Shown in pieces: positions 23,910-31,861 of a DNA stretch of 64,000 bases; position 1 is the first letter of the stretch, and every line of letters starts with the position of its first letter. Below the pieces are notes generated by a model. It saw nothing but the letters and a program-made list of their open reading frames with translations, did not search any database and was not told the DNA's origin. The stretch comes from Streptomyces iranensis (GTDB lineage Bacteria; Actinomycetota; Actinomycetes; Streptomycetales; Streptomycetaceae). Where the stretch lies: the NCBI RefSeq assembly GCF_017874715.1, contig NZ_JAGGLR010000003.1, positions 248,001 through 312,000 of the forward strand, in the 5' to 3' direction. The position numbers were made by a program, and so were the translations under genes.

Positions 23910-24589
23910 CCGCCGTCTCCGATCAGCGCGGCGGCGGCCTCGGTCAGCCGTGCGTCCGGCACCCGCCCCACCAGGGCGGCGGGCGCGTCGCGCAGCCAGG
24001 TGTTGCCGCCGAGCCACCAGTCCGCGGCCCCCCACGGGTCCTGGTCCGACAGCAGCATTCTGTTGATCCGCTGCACCACCGGCCGTGGCTCACCGGTGTC
24101 CGGGTCGAACTGGAACTCCGGGTAGCGGTCGCCGCGTTCGGGATCGGACAGCCGGATCAGCCCGGCCCCGGTGGGATCCTCGGCGGCCGTGCCGGTGAGC
24201 TGCTCCGGGCCCCGCGCGGGGGCGGTCAGCAGCCGCTGCCGTACCGCCCGCGCGATCTCGGCGCTCTCGGGGTCCAGCGCCGGCCAGTTCACGGAGTCCA
24301 GCAGCCGGATCAGCTCGGCCAGCCGGTCGGTGTCCGGCAGGACCGCGGAGGGCGCGGCGCCCCCGGACCTGAACTGGTCCAGCTTTCTGCGCAGTTCCAT
24401 CTCGCGGGGGAGGGGCAGCAGCGCCAGCCGCACCTGCCGCACCGCACCGCGCATGGCCCTGGCGTCGTCTTCGGCGGCCCGCAGCCGCAGCACACTGTCC
24501 TGGAAACCGCTGAACTGCGCGGCGGTGAGCGAGGCGCGGATCTCCGGCAGATGCCGGCGCAGCAGCTCCAGGAGATCGTCGGTGGTCAT
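23903..24589 (-). CDS. MbcA/Xre-type antitoxin-like protein with helical N-terminus
   Basis: 228 residues. The C-terminal ~80 residues match the toxin-binding domain that accompanies RES toxins: RYPEFQFDPDTGEPRP, then DPWGAADWWLGGNTWL and APAALVGRV. The N-terminal ~130 residues are a separate helical region (LLELLRRHLPEIRASLT and following); I see no clear Xre DNA-binding helix-turn-helix. The gene is directly upstream of the RES gene, the normal antitoxin-toxin order, and its ATG overlaps the CHAT gene stop by 4 bp. The extended N-terminus may connect to the CHAT protein. Confidence 0.75.
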   Translation of the reverse strand: MTTDDLLELLRRHLPEIRASLTAAQFSGFQDSVLRLRAAEDDARAMRGAVRQVRLALLPLPREMELRRKLDQFRSGGAAPSAVLPDTDRLAELIRLLDSVNWPALDPESAEIARAVRQRLLTAPARGPEQLTGTAAEDPTGAGLIRLSDPERGDRYPEFQFDPDTGEPRPVVQRINRMLLSDQDPWGAADWWLGGNTWLRDAPAALVGRVPDARLTEAAAALIGDGGW

Positions 24590-27500
24590 GACTGTCGTCC
24601 TTCCACGGGTGCGTGGGGAGCGGGGTTGCCCTGGTGGATGAATCCGGCCCAGGAGACGGCCCGGACCAGGCCGCCCGCGTCGCTCTGCGTCTCGGCCAGC
24701 AGGAGTCCGGTCAGCCCGGGGACGGGACGGCGGTCGTGGTCGAGCATCCACAGCTGGGCGGCGCGCAGGGCGTCCGGCGGGGCCAGCCCGGCGACGGTCA
24801 GATGGTGATGGAAGACCACCATCAGCGCGGCGGAGGCGCTGTCCGAGACCTTCCACCGCGAGCCGACCACATCCGTGGCGCCGCGCGCCAGCAGTGCGGT
24901 GGTCGGGGTCAGCGCCTCGTCGTGGTCACGGCTGCTGAGGTCCGTCTCGCAGGCGCTGAGCACGATCAGCGGCCCGGTGGCGGCCCGTTCCCCGGTGGGT
25001 ACGCCGAGAATGCGCGTCACCGTCAGCCTGCCCGGGTCCGGGGTGTCCGCGGGGTCGGGGGCGTCCGAGGTGTCCGGGCCGGCCAGGTGGAGGGCCGAGT
25101 CGGTGGGCCGCAGCCCGGCCAGGCCGTGCACCACCAGGTGCAGCAGCGAGGCGGCGGGCGCGGCCGGGCCTCCGGGGAGGTGGGAGAGCACGTCATCGGG
25201 CGTGCCCAGCGCGTTCCCGGGCGCGTCCTCGTGCCAGCCGTAGAGCAGGGCCTCGGTGTAGTACGCGGTGCGAAGGGCCGTCACCTCGTCCTGCGCCCAG
25301 GTCAGATCCCCGCTGGGGTCGGCCACCAGCACCGCGCGCTCGCTCGCGGGCACCCGGCCGCGCCGGGCGGCCCGCAGGAACTCACCGCCGGACGCGGCGT
25401 ACGAAATGACCGCGCCCTCGCAGGCGTACGTGTACGGGCGCCGCGCGTTGGCCCGTGGCCGGGGGAGGCGGGCCGCGTGCCACGGCACGGCACCGAGGTT
25501 GCCGCACGGCACGAGGACCAGCCGGACCGGCGCCTCCCGCTCCCCGCGACCGTCTCCCGCCTTCCCGCGCCCGCCGTCCTGCGCTTGGGCGTCCTGCGCT
25601 CGGGCGTCCAGCGTGTCCAGCGTGTCCAGGACGGGGGCGAGGACGGCCGGGCCCGCCCAGTCGCACAGCGCCTCCAGCGCCGTCTCCCAGTCGCGATGCG
25701 CCTCGGCGTGGGCGTCCATGCCCTGCTCGGACATGGCGGACCGCCGGGCCCCCGCGTCCAGATAGCGCTCCAGCGGCTCGCGGCCGAGCGTGCCCAGCCC
25801 CGGCAGCGGCAGGGCGGTCGGCTCGCCGGCGCTCCGCACCAGGACGGCCACGCCATCGGCGGTGCCCTGCCCGGGGACCAGATACACCAGGGCATCGGCG
25901 CCGGTGGCGCGCAGCCCGTCCCGCAACTCCCCGATGCCGGGCGCGCCGAGCAGCCCGCGCAGCGGCGCCTCGCCGCTGTCCCGCCGCAGCACGTCCAGCG
26001 CGCGGCGGCGCAGCGTGCTGGGGATCTCGACGCCGGGGGCGGCCCCGGAGGGCATGACCCGCGCGAGCGTGTTCCGGACCTCCTCCGGGGTGCCGCCGCC
26101 GATGCCGGGCGCGAGTCCGCCGCCGGCCGGCGCGGCCTGGGCCGGGAGGTCCCGTACGGCGGTCCGCCACTGCTCGGCCAGCTCCGCCTCGCCGCGGGCG
26201 GCCAGCTGCTCCGGGACCCCGGCGGCCGCGGCCGCGGCGCGCAGCACCAGCCCCCGCCCGTTCTCCAGCGACGTCACGGCCTCCTCGATCCGGCCGTCCA
26301 CGGCGGCCCAGTGGGCGGCGAGCAGCCCACGGCTGGCCCCCGCCCTGGCCACCTCGAGGCCGTGCTCGGCGCCGAGTTGCAGCAGGACGTCCTCGGCCAG
26401 CACCCACAGCGAGGCATGGGCGGTGGCGACGGCCGCTCCCGTGTCGTCGCGCTCCCGGTCGTCGCGCAGCCGGTACGCCTCGGCCAGCTCCCACAGCAGC
26501 TTCTGCCGGATGTCCGGGCTGGTGCGCTCGGTGAGTTCCCCCCTGGCCCGTTCCAGCTCCCCGACCGCCTCCTCCAGGTCGGAGCGGTCGCCGGTCGACC
26601 TGTGGACGGTGAGCAGTGCCAGCCCGATCCCCTGCCGGATCCACACCCGCTGGTCGGGGGTCGAGGCGGGGCCGTCCAGGGCCCGGCGGGCCCTGGCCAC
26701 GGCCTCGGAGACCCGCGCGGGATCCGGTTCGATCATGGAGATGAGGGCCAGCAGGGGCGCGCACTGCGCGTCCATGAGGGGCTGGGCGAATGTCGGAAGC
26801 CTCGGGTGGTTCACCGCCTCCTCGAAGTAGGCCACGCCGGCCCGCAGCGCGGGGATCCCGCCGTCCAGCGTGGCCAGGCTCAACTGGGCCTGGCCGAGCA
26901 GGAAGAGCACCAGGAACTGCCATTCGCTGCTCTCGCCGGTCTCCTCCAGCAGGTCGAGCAGCTCGTCCAGCAGGTCCTCCAGCGTTTCGGTGTCCCGCTC
27001 GTCCAGCGCCTCGTTGAGACGCAGCTGCAGGTGCATGCTGCGGGTGCACAGCCTCAGCCCCTCCGCGCCGGGCCCGGTCGCGTGTGCGGATTCGAACACC
27101 GCGGAGGCGGGGCCGAAGAGCGCGTCGAGGCGGGCACGCGCCTGGTCGCGGTCCGTGAGGTTGCCGCCCAGGATGTTGGCCGCGGCCAGCAGTCCGGGCG
27201 ATATGACCCCGGCCATCCAGTCCACCCGGCCGGATCCCGCACCGGCGGCCGTGTCGATCAACTCGGCCGCCTCGGCCAGCCGGTCGGCGTCCCCCGTGCG
27301 CATGCCGTGCGCCATGCGGCTCATCGCGGCGCGCATCGCGGTCTCCGCCTCTTCACCGGCCGGTCCCTTGCTCACCTCATTGACCAGGGCCTCCAGATCC
27401 TCGGTCCGGATGGTGCCGGGCACTTCGAGCTCCAGCATGAGGGCGGCCTGTGCGAAGGTGAGGGCGGTCTCCTCGGGGGGCTCCGTCAGCAACTCCGCCG

Positions 27501-28353
27501 CAGCGCCTTCGCCCGCCTCGCCCGCCTCCCCGGGTCCGGAGAACTCGGCGGCCAGGCCGCTCAGGGCCCGCATCAGATCGGAGTTGCGGCCCGGCAGCCG
27601 CTGCGCCATCTGCGCGGCCAGGTCGGCCATCTGCTCGAGGTCCCGGGAGCGCACGACGGCGGGCACCCGCTCGAGGATGTCGGCCGCCCAGAACAGGGAT
27701 TCGGCGGCGTCTTCGGGGAGCGTCGGCGCCAGGTCGGCCACCAGACCGCGCAGCTCGGTCAGATCGGCGGTGAGCTCAGGGTCCCCCAACGCCACTCGGC
27801 GCCCCATGTCGAAGGACTCCAGGAGACGGGACAGCGTGCCGTCCCATCCGGCCGTCATGCCGGGCGTCAGCAGCAACCGCACCAGGTGGAAGGCGGCGGC
27901 CCGCTCGTCCCGTGGTTCGAGCGCCTCAGGGGCGCGGGCGGCCCGCAGCACCCGCAGGCCCCTACTCCGGTCGTCGTCCGTGGGGTTGCGCCCATAGCGC
28001 TCGGCGTACAGTCCGCCGAGCCGGGCGCGTACGGTGCACAGCAGCGCGTCCCCGTCCGGTACGGCCGCCGCCAACTCGGATTCCAGGTGGTCGAGTTCGG
28101 CGATGCGCTGGTCGAGCAGGGCGGGGTCGGCGGTGGCGGGCGGCCGAGTGCCGTCGGGCGCTCGCGTGGCCGCCGGGCCGTCGGACGAGCCGTCCGAACC
28201 GGGGCCCTTGGAACCGGCGCTCTTCGAACCGGGGCCCTTCGAACCGGCGCCGGCCGCCGGGCTCTCGGGTGGGGGCGGGGCGATCCACGCCAGCGCGTCG
28301 GCCGCGGCCCGTTCGGCGCGGTCACGTAATGCCGCGAGGTCCCTGCCGTGCAT
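24586..28353 (-). CDS. CHAT-domain (caspase-like) protein with TPR-type helical repeats
   Basis: 1255 residues. After an Arg/Ala and Gly/Ser/Pro-rich N-terminus (with GSKGPGS repeats) come helical TPR-like repeats to about residue 800. The CHAT peptidase domain lies in about 830-1250. Its catalytic pair is visible: His1076 in LLHLVVHGLAG and Cys1135 in LIVLSACETD, so it is predicted active. CHAT proteases act as inducible effectors or processing enzymes in bacterial immunity. ATG 28353 has GGGGG upstream. It heads the operon with the antitoxin-like and RES genes, so cleavage of one of those is an attractive hypothesis. Confidence 0.9.
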   Translation of the reverse strand: MHGRDLAALRDRAERAAADALAWIAPPPPESPAAGAGSKGPGSKSAGSKGPGSDGSSDGPAATRAPDGTRPPATADPALLDQRIAELDHLESELAAAVPDGDALLCTVRARLGGLYAERYGRNPTDDDRSRGLRVLRAARAPEALEPRDERAAAFHLVRLLLTPGMTAGWDGTLSRLLESFDMGRRVALGDPELTADLTELRGLVADLAPTLPEDAAESLFWAADILERVPAVVRSRDLEQMADLAAQMAQRLPGRNSDLMRALSGLAAEFSGPGEAGEAGEGAAAELLTEPPEETALTFAQAALMLELEVPGTIRTEDLEALVNEVSKGPAGEEAETAMRAAMSRMAHGMRTGDADRLAEAAELIDTAAGAGSGRVDWMAGVISPGLLAAANILGGNLTDRDQARARLDALFGPASAVFESAHATGPGAEGLRLCTRSMHLQLRLNEALDERDTETLEDLLDELLDLLEETGESSEWQFLVLFLLGQAQLSLATLDGGIPALRAGVAYFEEAVNHPRLPTFAQPLMDAQCAPLLALISMIEPDPARVSEAVARARRALDGPASTPDQRVWIRQGIGLALLTVHRSTGDRSDLEEAVGELERARGELTERTSPDIRQKLLWELAEAYRLRDDRERDDTGAAVATAHASLWVLAEDVLLQLGAEHGLEVARAGASRGLLAAHWAAVDGRIEEAVTSLENGRGLVLRAAAAAAGVPEQLAARGEAELAEQWRTAVRDLPAQAAPAGGGLAPGIGGGTPEEVRNTLARVMPSGAAPGVEIPSTLRRRALDVLRRDSGEAPLRGLLGAPGIGELRDGLRATGADALVYLVPGQGTADGVAVLVRSAGEPTALPLPGLGTLGREPLERYLDAGARRSAMSEQGMDAHAEAHRDWETALEALCDWAGPAVLAPVLDTLDTLDARAQDAQAQDGGRGKAGDGRGEREAPVRLVLVPCGNLGAVPWHAARLPRPRANARRPYTYACEGAVISYAASGGEFLRAARRGRVPASERAVLVADPSGDLTWAQDEVTALRTAYYTEALLYGWHEDAPGNALGTPDDVLSHLPGGPAAPAASLLHLVVHGLAGLRPTDSALHLAGPDTSDAPDPADTPDPGRLTVTRILGVPTGERAATGPLIVLSACETDLSSRDHDEALTPTTALLARGATDVVGSRWKVSDSASAALMVVFHHHLTVAGLAPPDALRAAQLWMLDHDRRPVPGLTGLLLAETQSDAGGLVRAVSWAGFIHQGNPAPHAPVEGRQS
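28196..28255. repeat. 15-bp in-frame repeat in the CHAT gene
   Basis: Four 15-bp units (gaaccggggcccttc or gaaccggcgctcttc) that encode the Gly/Ser/Lys/Pro linker near the N-terminus of the CHAT protein. Confidence 0.7.
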
Positions 28354-28757
28354 GAAACGTCCCCCTTCGTCATGCCGCTCTCATCATCCGCCCATCCGCG
28401 CGAGCACAGGAGTCCTTTGATCGCTCTTTCCGGAAACCGACCAGAAGACGTCCGCGAATCGCCCGGTCGGACTCGTCCGCGGCGTACACGCTCCGGGGCG
28501 AGGGCGGCGCGGATGGCTCCCGGACCGCCCCCGGGTGACCCTCGGGCCGGGCACGTGCCCCCGGCACAACCCCGCCCACCTGCGGCAAAGGGGAAAACGG
28601 ACATGAGGTGAATCGCGTGACATCCCGTCACGCCCGGTGAGACACCTTTACCGATGCGTGACCAAATGTGTGGGTGGCGTGCTCGACCGAGCCCTACTCT
28701 CGCCGGTGACCCAACGTTTCTGCACAGGATCCCCGCGGCGAAAAGGGTGGAACGTAC
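28354..28757. promoter_or_regulatory. 404-bp divergent region, CHAT operon versus MHYT gene
   Basis: No gene is seen. An inverted repeat CGTGAC-ATCCC-GTCACG at 28616-28632 is a candidate operator. The region should hold the promoters of both the CHAT/antitoxin/RES operon and the MHYT gene. Base composition is mixed, with AT-richer patches near 28660-28680. Confidence 0.4.
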
Positions 28758-29651
28758 ATGTACGGCACGATCGACGGGTTCAACTACGGGGCCGCCACCC
28801 CGCTGGCGGCCTACCTCATGGCCTGTCTGGGAGCGGCCCTCGGCTTACGCTGCACCGCCAGGTCGGTGCGCACCCAGCGCTCCTGGAAGGCGGGCTGGCT
28901 CGCGCTCGGGTCCGCGTCGATCGGCTCGGGCATCTGGACGATGCACTTCATCGCGATGATGGGGTTCCATGTGAAGGAGACCCCGATCGGCTTCGACATA
29001 CCGATCACCCTTCTCAGTCTCGTCGTGGCGATCGTCGTCGTAGGCATCGGCGTCTTCATGGTCGGCTACCGGGGCACCTCCCCGGGGGTGCTGCTCTCGG
29101 CCGGTGTGTTCACCGGACTCGGCGTCGCGGGCATGCACTACATCGGGATGTCCGCGATGCGCATGCAGGGGCATCTGGAGTACTCCGTGCCGACCGTCCT
29201 GCTCTCCGTCCTGATCGCGGTCGTGGCCGCGACCGCCGCCCTCTGGGCCGCCGTGACCATCCACGGCTTCCGCGCCAGCGTGGCGTCGAGCCTGGTGATG
29301 GGGGTCGCCGTGACCGGGATGCACTACACGGGCATGGCCGCGGTCAGCGTGCGGCTGGACGATGTGCTCAGCGCCTCCGTGGGCGGCGAGGCGCCCGCTT
29401 CGCTCATCCTCCCCATGCTGATCGGCCCGGTGATCTTCCTGGTGATCGCCGGGACCATCATCATGTTCGATCCGCTGCTCGTCCTGGGCGAGGGGGAGTG
29501 GAACGAGAAGAAGGCGGACAGTGCGCGCAGGACCCCGCCACCACCGCCCCGGCCGGTCTGGCCGGTCTGGCCACCGGAGGAGGAGCCCGCTCGGGCCCGG
29601 ACGAGCCGCCCGGCCCCGCGCCACGGCCGGCGGGAGTACCGCGAGTGGTGA
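28758..29651 (+). CDS. MHYT-domain integral membrane sensor
   Basis: 297 residues with seven predicted membrane segments. The MHYT signature occurs three times: WTMHFIAMMGF, GMHYIGMSAM and GMHYTGMAAV. The Met/His residues are proposed in this family to bind copper and sense O2, CO or NO. A Pro/Arg-rich cytoplasmic tail (about 250-297) follows, with no GGDEF, EAL or kinase output domain, so the signalling partner is unknown. ATG 28758 has AGGGTGG upstream. Confidence 0.92.
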   Translation: MYGTIDGFNYGAATPLAAYLMACLGAALGLRCTARSVRTQRSWKAGWLALGSASIGSGIWTMHFIAMMGFHVKETPIGFDIPITLLSLVVAIVVVGIGVFMVGYRGTSPGVLLSAGVFTGLGVAGMHYIGMSAMRMQGHLEYSVPTVLLSVLIAVVAATAALWAAVTIHGFRASVASSLVMGVAVTGMHYTGMAAVSVRLDDVLSASVGGEAPASLILPMLIGPVIFLVIAGTIIMFDPLLVLGEGEWNEKKADSARRTPPPPPRPVWPVWPPEEEPARARTSRPAPRHGRREYREW

Positions 29652-29749
29652 ATCCACGACCGTTGCGGGGCACGACGAGGCGGCCGTGACCCGCGCGCGG
29701 AACGGACACCGGACCGCCGCCACGGCCACCCCGCCGCACCCCGTGTGTC

Positions 29750-30895
29750 CTAGTGGAACCGGTGCGCTCCCGACCAGCCGGGATCCCCGCTCATGGCGAA
29801 GCGCACCCACGCCCCGTGCATCTCCGCGGCCAGCGACGGCGGGATGTCCGGTCCGAGCAGTCCGTTCGCCGTACGGAGCGCGGGCAGATCGGTGGTGTCG
29901 AAGACGAACGGGAGCTCCACGGCGTGGCATGCGCCGAATGGCCCACCCCGCCAGTCGAAGTCGTAGGTGAACGCCTTGTCGGAGCGGGACACCAGCCGCT
30001 CACGGGCGTCGCGGAAGATCGCGTCGATGGCCGCGCGCTGTTCCGGCCGCTGGTAGAGCAGCGACTCCTGGGTGTTCGTGCCCACCAGCAGATCCACCGG
30101 ATGCGGCGGCGGCGTGTCGTCGAGCCCGTCGAGCACCACACCGAGCGGCGACAGCCTCGGCCCCACCCCGGGCACCTCGGCGAGGCCGGACACCAGACGC
30201 TCGTCGGGGATGTCGGCGAACGCCTCGGCCGTGGCCGGAACGCCCAGCCGGTCCGCCAGGGCCCGGGTCGTCTCCGCCGCCTCCGCGCCGGTCAGGGCGT
30301 GGAGCCCACCGCTCTGGCTGATGGCGCCCCGGAACAGCCCGGCGGCCTCGGGCGTCACCAGCAACGCGCTGATGATCATTCCTCCGGCCGACTGTCCGAA
30401 CACCGTGACCCGGTCCGGGTCCCCGCCGTAGTCCGCGATGTGCTCATGCACCCATCGCAGCGCGGCGAGCACGTCCAGCAGGCCCCGGTTGCGCGGGGCG
30501 TCCGGCAGATCGAGCCAACCCAGGGCGCCGAGGCGGTAGTTGAGGGTGACCAGGACCACGCCGTCGCGGGCGAAGGACGTCCCGTCGTACGCCGGCGCCT
30601 GGCCGGTGCCGGAGAGGAACGCGCCGCCGTGCACGAAGACCATCACCGGGGCGTCTCCGTCGGTCCGTGGCGTCCAGACGTTGAGCGTCAGATAGTCCTC
30701 GCCACGCACCCAGCCCGGACCCATCAGCGGGCTCAGGTCCGCCGGGAACCGCCGCTCGGGTGCCGGAGCCGTCGGCCCGGACCCGTCGGCGCCAGGTGCG
30801 GCGGGAACGCCGGGCACGGGGGCCGGTGCGGCGAATCGCGCGGCACCGGTCGGCCCGGCCGCGTACGGGATGTTCCGGAACACACTCATCGCCAT
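29750..30895 (-). CDS. Type-B carboxylesterase/lipase family protein
   Basis: 381 residues, alpha/beta hydrolase. Seen are the oxyanion motif VMVFVHGGAFLSG, the nucleophile elbow FGQSAGG, and the catalytic-His region FGACHAVELPF. It is shorter than typical type-B esterases (about 500). No signal peptide is present, so it is cytoplasmic. ATG 30895 has GGAG 8 nt upstream and the gene overlaps the metallo-hydrolase gene, so the two are co-expressed and may act on the same ester or lactone substrate. Confidence 0.9.
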   Translation of the reverse strand: MAMSVFRNIPYAAGPTGAARFAAPAPVPGVPAAPGADGSGPTAPAPERRFPADLSPLMGPGWVRGEDYLTLNVWTPRTDGDAPVMVFVHGGAFLSGTGQAPAYDGTSFARDGVVLVTLNYRLGALGWLDLPDAPRNRGLLDVLAALRWVHEHIADYGGDPDRVTVFGQSAGGMIISALLVTPEAAGLFRGAISQSGGLHALTGAEAAETTRALADRLGVPATAEAFADIPDERLVSGLAEVPGVGPRLSPLGVVLDGLDDTPPPHPVDLLVGTNTQESLLYQRPEQRAAIDAIFRDARERLVSRSDKAFTYDFDWRGGPFGACHAVELPFVFDTTDLPALRTANGLLGPDIPPSLAAEMHGAWVRFAMSGDPGWSGAHRFH

Positions 30896-31782
30896 GCCGC
30901 CCACTCCTTCACCGCGAACCGCTCGCCGTCACGCCGCACTTCGGCCGCGCTCGCACCGGGAAAATGCGCGGGGAACAACAACACCCCCTCGTCCGCGGCC
31001 TCGCCCAGCACCCGGCGCCGGGAGACCCGCGCCCGGGACTCGTCCTCGTCGAAACAGGGACAGGCGTCCGGCTCCACGATCTGCAGCGGGCTGTGCATCA
31101 GATCGCCCACGAAGACCGCCCGATCCGTACCCGACCGCAGCCGCACCACCGACGAGCCGGGGGTGTGGCCGGCGGCGGGCTCGATGCGCAACCGGGCGTC
31201 GACGTCGTAGTGGTCGCCCTCCCACAGCACGGCCTGCCCGGCCCGGTGGACCGGGGCGACGCTGTCCTCGAACACATTCGTCATCCGGGGGCCGGAGCGG
31301 GTCCGGTGACCGTTCTCCGGGTTCCAGTAGTCGAAGTCGACGCGGGGGAGCAGGTACTCCGCGTTGGGGAAGGTCGGCCGCCACTCACCGTCCGCCCATG
31401 AGGTGTTCCAGCCGACGTGGTCCCCGTGCACATGGGTGCAGATCACCAGGTCCACATCCTCCGGGCGGACCCCGGCCGCGGCCAGCTCCCCGAGGTAGTT
31501 CGTGTGCAGATGGTGGAAGGCCGGCATGCCCGGCCGCTCCCGGTCGTTGCCGATGCCCGTGTCGATCAGGATCGTCCGGCCCTCGCTGCGGAGCAGCCAG
31601 GTCTGGATCATCGTGCGGATCTCATCGGCGGCCGGATCCAGGAATTCGGGGGCCAGCCAGCTCTCGTGCGCGCTCCAGTGCTCCGGGGCCACGTCGGGAA
31701 AGATGAAGCCACGTGGCAGACCCCTCGGGGCCACCTCTACCACGCGGGTGATCTCGACGTTTCCAAGGGTGATGGTGTCCAT
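30886..31782 (-). CDS. MBL-fold metallo-hydrolase
   Basis: 298 residues. The metal site is seen in ICTHVHGDHVGWN (HxHxDH), with AAGHTPGSS and VFVGDLMHSP supplying the later ligands. The architecture suits lactonase or esterase-like members of the metallo-beta-lactamase fold. ATG 31782 is preferred over the upstream start at 31839. It is first in an operon with the carboxylesterase and divergent from the LuxR-type regulator, which probably controls both. Confidence 0.88.
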   Translation of the reverse strand: MDTITLGNVEITRVVEVAPRGLPRGFIFPDVAPEHWSAHESWLAPEFLDPAADEIRTMIQTWLLRSEGRTILIDTGIGNDRERPGMPAFHHLHTNYLGELAAAGVRPEDVDLVICTHVHGDHVGWNTSWADGEWRPTFPNAEYLLPRVDFDYWNPENGHRTRSGPRMTNVFEDSVAPVHRAGQAVLWEGDHYDVDARLRIEPAAGHTPGSSVVRLRSGTDRAVFVGDLMHSPLQIVEPDACPCFDEDESRARVSRRRVLGEAADEGVLLFPAHFPGASAAEVRRDGERFAVKEWAAWR

Positions 31783-31861
31783 GTCTCCAGCCTGCGCGCC
31801 GGCGGGCGCCCGGCGGTATCGGTCAGATGACTGCACCACGGACTAGAGTCTAAGGATGACC

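Noticed and set aside
24613-28329. 1238-residue open frame on the plus strand
   Set aside because: It is antisense to the CHAT gene, with low-complexity Arg/Gly/Gln composition and no motif. The CHAT frame has catalytic residues and operon overlaps.
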